DNA from: Pseudonocardia oroxyli
GTDB lineage: Bacteria; Actinomycetota; Actinomycetes; Mycobacteriales; Pseudonocardiaceae
Direction: 5' to 3'
Assembly: GCF_900102195.1 (NCBI RefSeq)
Contig: NZ_FNBE01000020.1
Span: 1-33,190 of the forward strand
Length of the DNA stretch: 33,190 nt
This document shows positions 30,333 to 33,190 of this stretch, one piece after another. Numbering within the stretch: the stretch's first letter is position 1; each line of letters starts with the position of its first letter. The notes under the pieces were generated by a model that worked only from the letters and a program-made list of their open reading frames with translations, did no database searches and was not told where the DNA came from. A program made the translations under genes and the position numbers.

Positions 30333-31348
30333 AGCCGATCCCGGGAGCCAAGCCGGTCCCGCTCGGGCAGCTCGTCCGTTCCCAGGACCGGCTCAGCTTC
30401 ATCTACCTCGAGCACTGCGTGGTGCACCGGGACGCCAACGCGATCACCGCCCGCGACCGGAAGGGCACGGTACACATCCCGGCCGCCTCCCTCGGCGCGC
30501 TGCTCCTCGGCCCCGGTACGACTGTCAGCCAGCAGGCGATGATGCTGCTCGCTGAGAGCGGCTCGACCGCGGTCTGGGTGGGAGAGCAGGGTGTGCGCTA
30601 TTACGCGCACGGCCGCTCCCTTGCCCGCTCGTCTCGGCTGCTCGAGGCACAGGCCTCGAAGGTCTCCAACCAGCGCTCCCGCCTCGCCGTCGCCCGTGCG
30701 ATGTACGCGATGCGCTTCGCCGGCGAGGACACCTCCGGCCTGACCATGCAGCAGTTGCGCGGCCGGGAGGGTGCCCGAGTCCGCCGGATCTACCGCGAGC
30801 AGTCCGAAAGGACCGGAGTCGAGTGGACCCGTAGGGACTACAACCCGGAGGACTTCGCCGCTGGAAGCGTGGTGAACCAGGCCCTGTCCGCGGCCAACAC
30901 CAGCCTCTACGGCGTCGTGCACGCCGCAATCGTCGCCCTCGGCTGCGCTCCCGGCCTCGGATTCGTCCACAACGGACACGCACTCTCGTTCGTGTTCGAT
31001 GTCGCCGACCTCTACAAAGCCGACGTCGCCATCCCCGTCGCTTTCGACATCGCCGCCGCTGCTGAGGTCGCCGACATCGGTGCCGAGACCCGACGTGCGG
31101 TACGCGACCGGATGAAGGGCGGCGCATTCCTCGAGACCTGCGTCCGCGACATCAAGACGTTGCTGCTCGACACCGGCGATCCGGAGGTCGAGTACGGGCC
31201 CGAGGCCTTCGACGCCGACGTCGTCATGCTGTGGGATGACAACGGCCGCCGGGTCGCCGCTGGCACCTCCTACTCGACCCCGGACGGCTATGTGGAGTCC
31301 GACCGCTCCTACGCCGAGCTCGCCGAGTGGATGGATGAGGATACATGA
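30329..31348 (+). CDS. cas1: Cas1 integrase, type I-E
   Basis: The 339-aa Cas1 that, with Cas2, inserts new spacers at the leader end. The catalytic metal-binding residues are intact by comparison with the E. coli enzyme: E147 in LRGREGARVR, H214 in GFVHNGHALSF, and D224/D227 in FDVAD. The N-terminal beta domain begins PLGQLVRSQDRLSFIYLEH. Length is somewhat above the E. coli protein because of a longer C-terminus. The ATG overlaps the cas6e stop (ATGA). Intact Cas1 and Cas2 and uniform repeats suggest that the system can still adapt. Confidence 0.97.
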   Translation: MKPIPGAKPVPLGQLVRSQDRLSFIYLEHCVVHRDANAITARDRKGTVHIPAASLGALLLGPGTTVSQQAMMLLAESGSTAVWVGEQGVRYYAHGRSLARSSRLLEAQASKVSNQRSRLAVARAMYAMRFAGEDTSGLTMQQLRGREGARVRRIYREQSERTGVEWTRRDYNPEDFAAGSVVNQALSAANTSLYGVVHAAIVALGCAPGLGFVHNGHALSFVFDVADLYKADVAIPVAFDIAAAAEVADIGAETRRAVRDRMKGGAFLETCVRDIKTLLLDTGDPEVEYGPEAFDADVVMLWDDNGRRVAAGTSYSTPDGYVESDRSYAELAEWMDEDT

Positions 31349-31701
31349 CGGTCATCGTCGTGGCGGCCTGTCCGGTCGGACTTCGTGGCCATCTCACGCG
31401 ATGGCTACTGGAGATCTCGGCAGGCGTTTTCGTCGGACGGGTCTCCTCTCGGGTCCGAGATCTCCTCTGGGAGCGCACCGTCGACATGGTCAAGTCCGGT
31501 CGAGCGATCATGGTGTTCGCCGCGAACAACGAACAAGGCCTCGACTTCAAGGTCCACAAACATGAGTGGACGCCGGTCGACATCGACGGCGTAACGCTCA
31601 TGCTCCGGCCCAATGACACCGAAGGGCCCTCGGACGAGAACGCGCTCAGAACTCAGGGGTGGAGCAGCGCCAGCCGCCGGCGCCGGTTCAGGAAGCACTG
31701 A
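31345..31701 (+). CDS. cas2: Cas2, type I-E
   Basis: The 118-aa structural partner of Cas1. The start MTVIVVAACPVGLRGHLTRW and LLEISAGVFVGRVSSRVRDL are the ferredoxin-like pattern of the I-E form, followed by GRAIMVFAANNEQGLDFKVH. The C-terminal tail is basic (SRRRRFRKH). The start overlaps cas1 by ATGA. The array begins 54 bases after the stop. Confidence 0.96.
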   Translation: MTVIVVAACPVGLRGHLTRWLLEISAGVFVGRVSSRVRDLLWERTVDMVKSGRAIMVFAANNEQGLDFKVHKHEWTPVDIDGVTLMLRPNDTEGPSDENALRTQGWSSASRRRRFRKH

Positions 31702-31755
31702 GCAAAGTCGAACTTCGTTCGCCCAGTAGGCTGGCATCCCTGCAGGTCAGTAAGT
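31702..31755 (+). promoter_or_regulatory. Short leader of the CRISPR array
   Basis: Only 54 bases separate the cas2 stop from the first repeat. They hold a small hairpin, CGAAC-TTC-GTTCG (31709-31721), and TAGGCT as a weak -10 candidate. New spacers are expected to enter at the 31755/31756 border. The array might also be transcribed from the cas operon. Confidence 0.6.
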
Positions 31756-33190
31756 GTCGTCCCCGCGAGCGCGGGGGTGGTCCCCCGGCTTCGCGGAGGA
31801 CCTCGGCGGTGGCGTCGTCGTCCCCGCGAGCGCGGGGGTGGTCCCACCTTCGGGACCACCCCGACGGGCTGGACCAAGTCGTCCCCGCGAGCGCGGGGGT
31901 GGTCCGAACTGATCGACGAGCACGGCAAAGCTCTCCTGGTCGTCCCCGCGAGCGCGGGGGTGGTCCCCGCCACTGCAGCACCCGCAGCTTGTCGAACCCG
32001 TCGTCCCCGCGAGCGCGGGGGTGGTCCCCGGCGCATCACCGCCCCGGACTTCTCGACGTGGTCGTCCCCGCGAGCGCGGGGGTGGTCCCGAGCCGCGGTC
32101 CACGTCGAGGCCGACACCGACGTCGTCCCCGCGAGCGCGGGGGTGGTCCCGACACGCAGGACGAGGTCACCGCGCCCGGGTCGTCGTCCCCGCGAGCGCG
32201 GGGGTGGTCCCAAGAAGATCATCATGGTGTTTCTCGCGGGGTGGTCGTCCCCGCGAGCGCGGGGGTGGTCCCGAGCCGCCGGGTCCGGCGGCGGTGAGCA
32301 CCTGGTCGTCCCCGCGAGCGCGGGGGTGGTCCCGGCCTGCTCGGAGGCGAACGAGCCTCGGGTTGGTCGTCCCCGCGAGCGCGGGGGTGGTCCCCCGTAC
32401 AGGTAGTCGCGCTGGTCACGGTCTGTGGTCGTCCCCGCGAGCGCGGGGGTGGTCCCGTGTTGCTGTCCACCTCGACCTGTTCGAGCACGTCGTCCCCGCG
32501 AGCGCGGGGGTGGTCCCTGATCCCCTCCTACGTGCAGTTGGAGTCCCCGGTCGTCCCCGCGAGCGCGGGGGTGGTCCGACCCGCTGGAACGTGTCCGGCG
32601 GCAGCATGAGTCGTCCCCGCGAGCGCGGGGGTGGTCCCGTGCCGAACGTGACCCGCAGCAGGGAGAGCTGGTCGTCCCCGCGAGCGCGGGGGTGGTCCCT
32701 CCATCTGCCCGTAGGCGATGAGGGAGCCGCGGTCGTCCCCGCGAGCGCGGGGGTGGTCCCGTGCCCCCGGTAGCGGGGCTGCCGGTTCCCGCGTCGTCCC
32801 CGCGAGCGCGGGGGTGGTCCCCAGACCGGTACCGGCGGAATCTTCCTGTGGGAGTCGTCCCCGCGAGCGCGGGGGTGGTCCCCCCCATGAGCGCCTTCGA
32901 CCGCCAGAACCGCGGTCGTCCCCGCGAGCGCGGGGGTGGTCCCGTCCTCCAGTACAAGGGCGGCTCCACGTGGAAGTCGTCCCCGCGAGCGCGGGGGTGG
33001 TCCCGACCGGACGTTGACGTCGATCACGACGTCGATGTCGTCCCCGCGAGCGCGGGGGTGGTCCCTCCCGAGCCTGCGAACCTGACCTCCCCGGCGTGTC
33101 GTCCCCGCGAGCGCGGGGGTGGTCCCACCCGCGCGGTCACGAAGTACGACCAGGCGCTGTCGTCCCCGCGAGCGCGGGGGTGGTCCCCCG
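31756..33190 (+). CRISPR. Type I-E CRISPR array, 24 repeats, runs off the window
   Basis: Twenty-four copies of a 29-base repeat are seen, the first at 31756 and the last at 33159, with 23 complete spacers. The repeat is GTCGT, stem CCCCGC, loop GAGC, stem GCGGGG, then the 8-base handle GTGGTCCC; the first 28 bases are the same in every copy by eye. Base 29 is C in 22 copies and G in the third (31878) and fourteenth (32550). The period is 61 (29+32), except 62 after the eleventh repeat (32366) and 60 after the fourteenth. The handle side shows that the plus strand is the crRNA strand, transcribed away from cas2. No spacer was seen to match elsewhere in the window, though this was not searched fully. 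Confidence 0.99.

Noticed and set aside
30329..31348. Possible loss of the catalytic Glu of Cas1 (GVVHAAI where E. coli has GVTEAAI)
   Set aside because: By counting along the E. coli protein, its catalytic Glu is the one in RGIEGSRVR. That residue is present here as E147, so the active site is intact.
31653..32969. Long open frames through the CRISPR array (up to 438 codons)
   Set aside because: They are translations of the repeats, giving the same short motif about every 20 residues; the region is a CRISPR array.

Overview
The window is high-GC actinomycete DNA. WhiB, DUF2637, DUF4913, Rv3235-like and XRE/Nudix families, tightly overlapping start/stop codons and the type of CRISPR repeat all fit a member of the Pseudonocardiaceae or a near relative. 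The species cannot be read from the sequence. No rRNA, tRNA, integrase or attachment site was seen.

Region 1 (1-8.4 kb) is mixed cargo or flanking DNA: the tail of an unknown protein, a lipoprotein, a small membrane protein, three unknown genes on the minus strand, a highly structured gap (3404-3536), an Rv3235-like protein, a Nudix hydrolase divergent from a large XRE regulator, a HEPN-motif protein, a sugar-nucleotide epimerase and a small XRE regulator.

Region 2 (8.5-22.45 kb) is a conjugation and replication module. A small HTH protein faces the XRE regulator across a palindromic operator-like site. An IS110-family element then separates it from one long overlapping operon: small membrane protein, WhiB-HTH, a Cys-motif protein, a TraG/VirD4-type coupling protein, two accessory proteins (one DUF4913), a DUF2637 Spd-like membrane protein and a 1403-aa MobF relaxase-helicase. 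A convergent unknown gene, a primase-polymerase and a DUF3987 protein follow, closed by a perfect 21-bp inverted repeat.

Region 3 (22.5-33.19 kb) is a complete type I-E CRISPR-Cas locus: cas3, then after a 201-bp gap casA-casB-cas7e-cas5e-cas6e-cas1-cas2 with overlapping or near-abutting genes, then an array of 24 repeats that runs off the window.

The most interesting signal is in the cas3-casA gap. A reverse-oriented mini-CRISPR (one near-consensus repeat, one 33-base spacer, one degenerate repeat, period 61 as in the main array) lies over the end of cas3. Its spacer matches the upstream region of casA at 19 of the first 23 positions and at none of the last ten. Two of the four mismatches fall at positions 6 and 18, which type I-E guides flip out. 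The site is flanked by AAC, the PAM suggested by the last repeat base of the main array. This is the layout expected of a Cas-regulating guide RNA (CreR-like) by which Cascade would repress its own operon.
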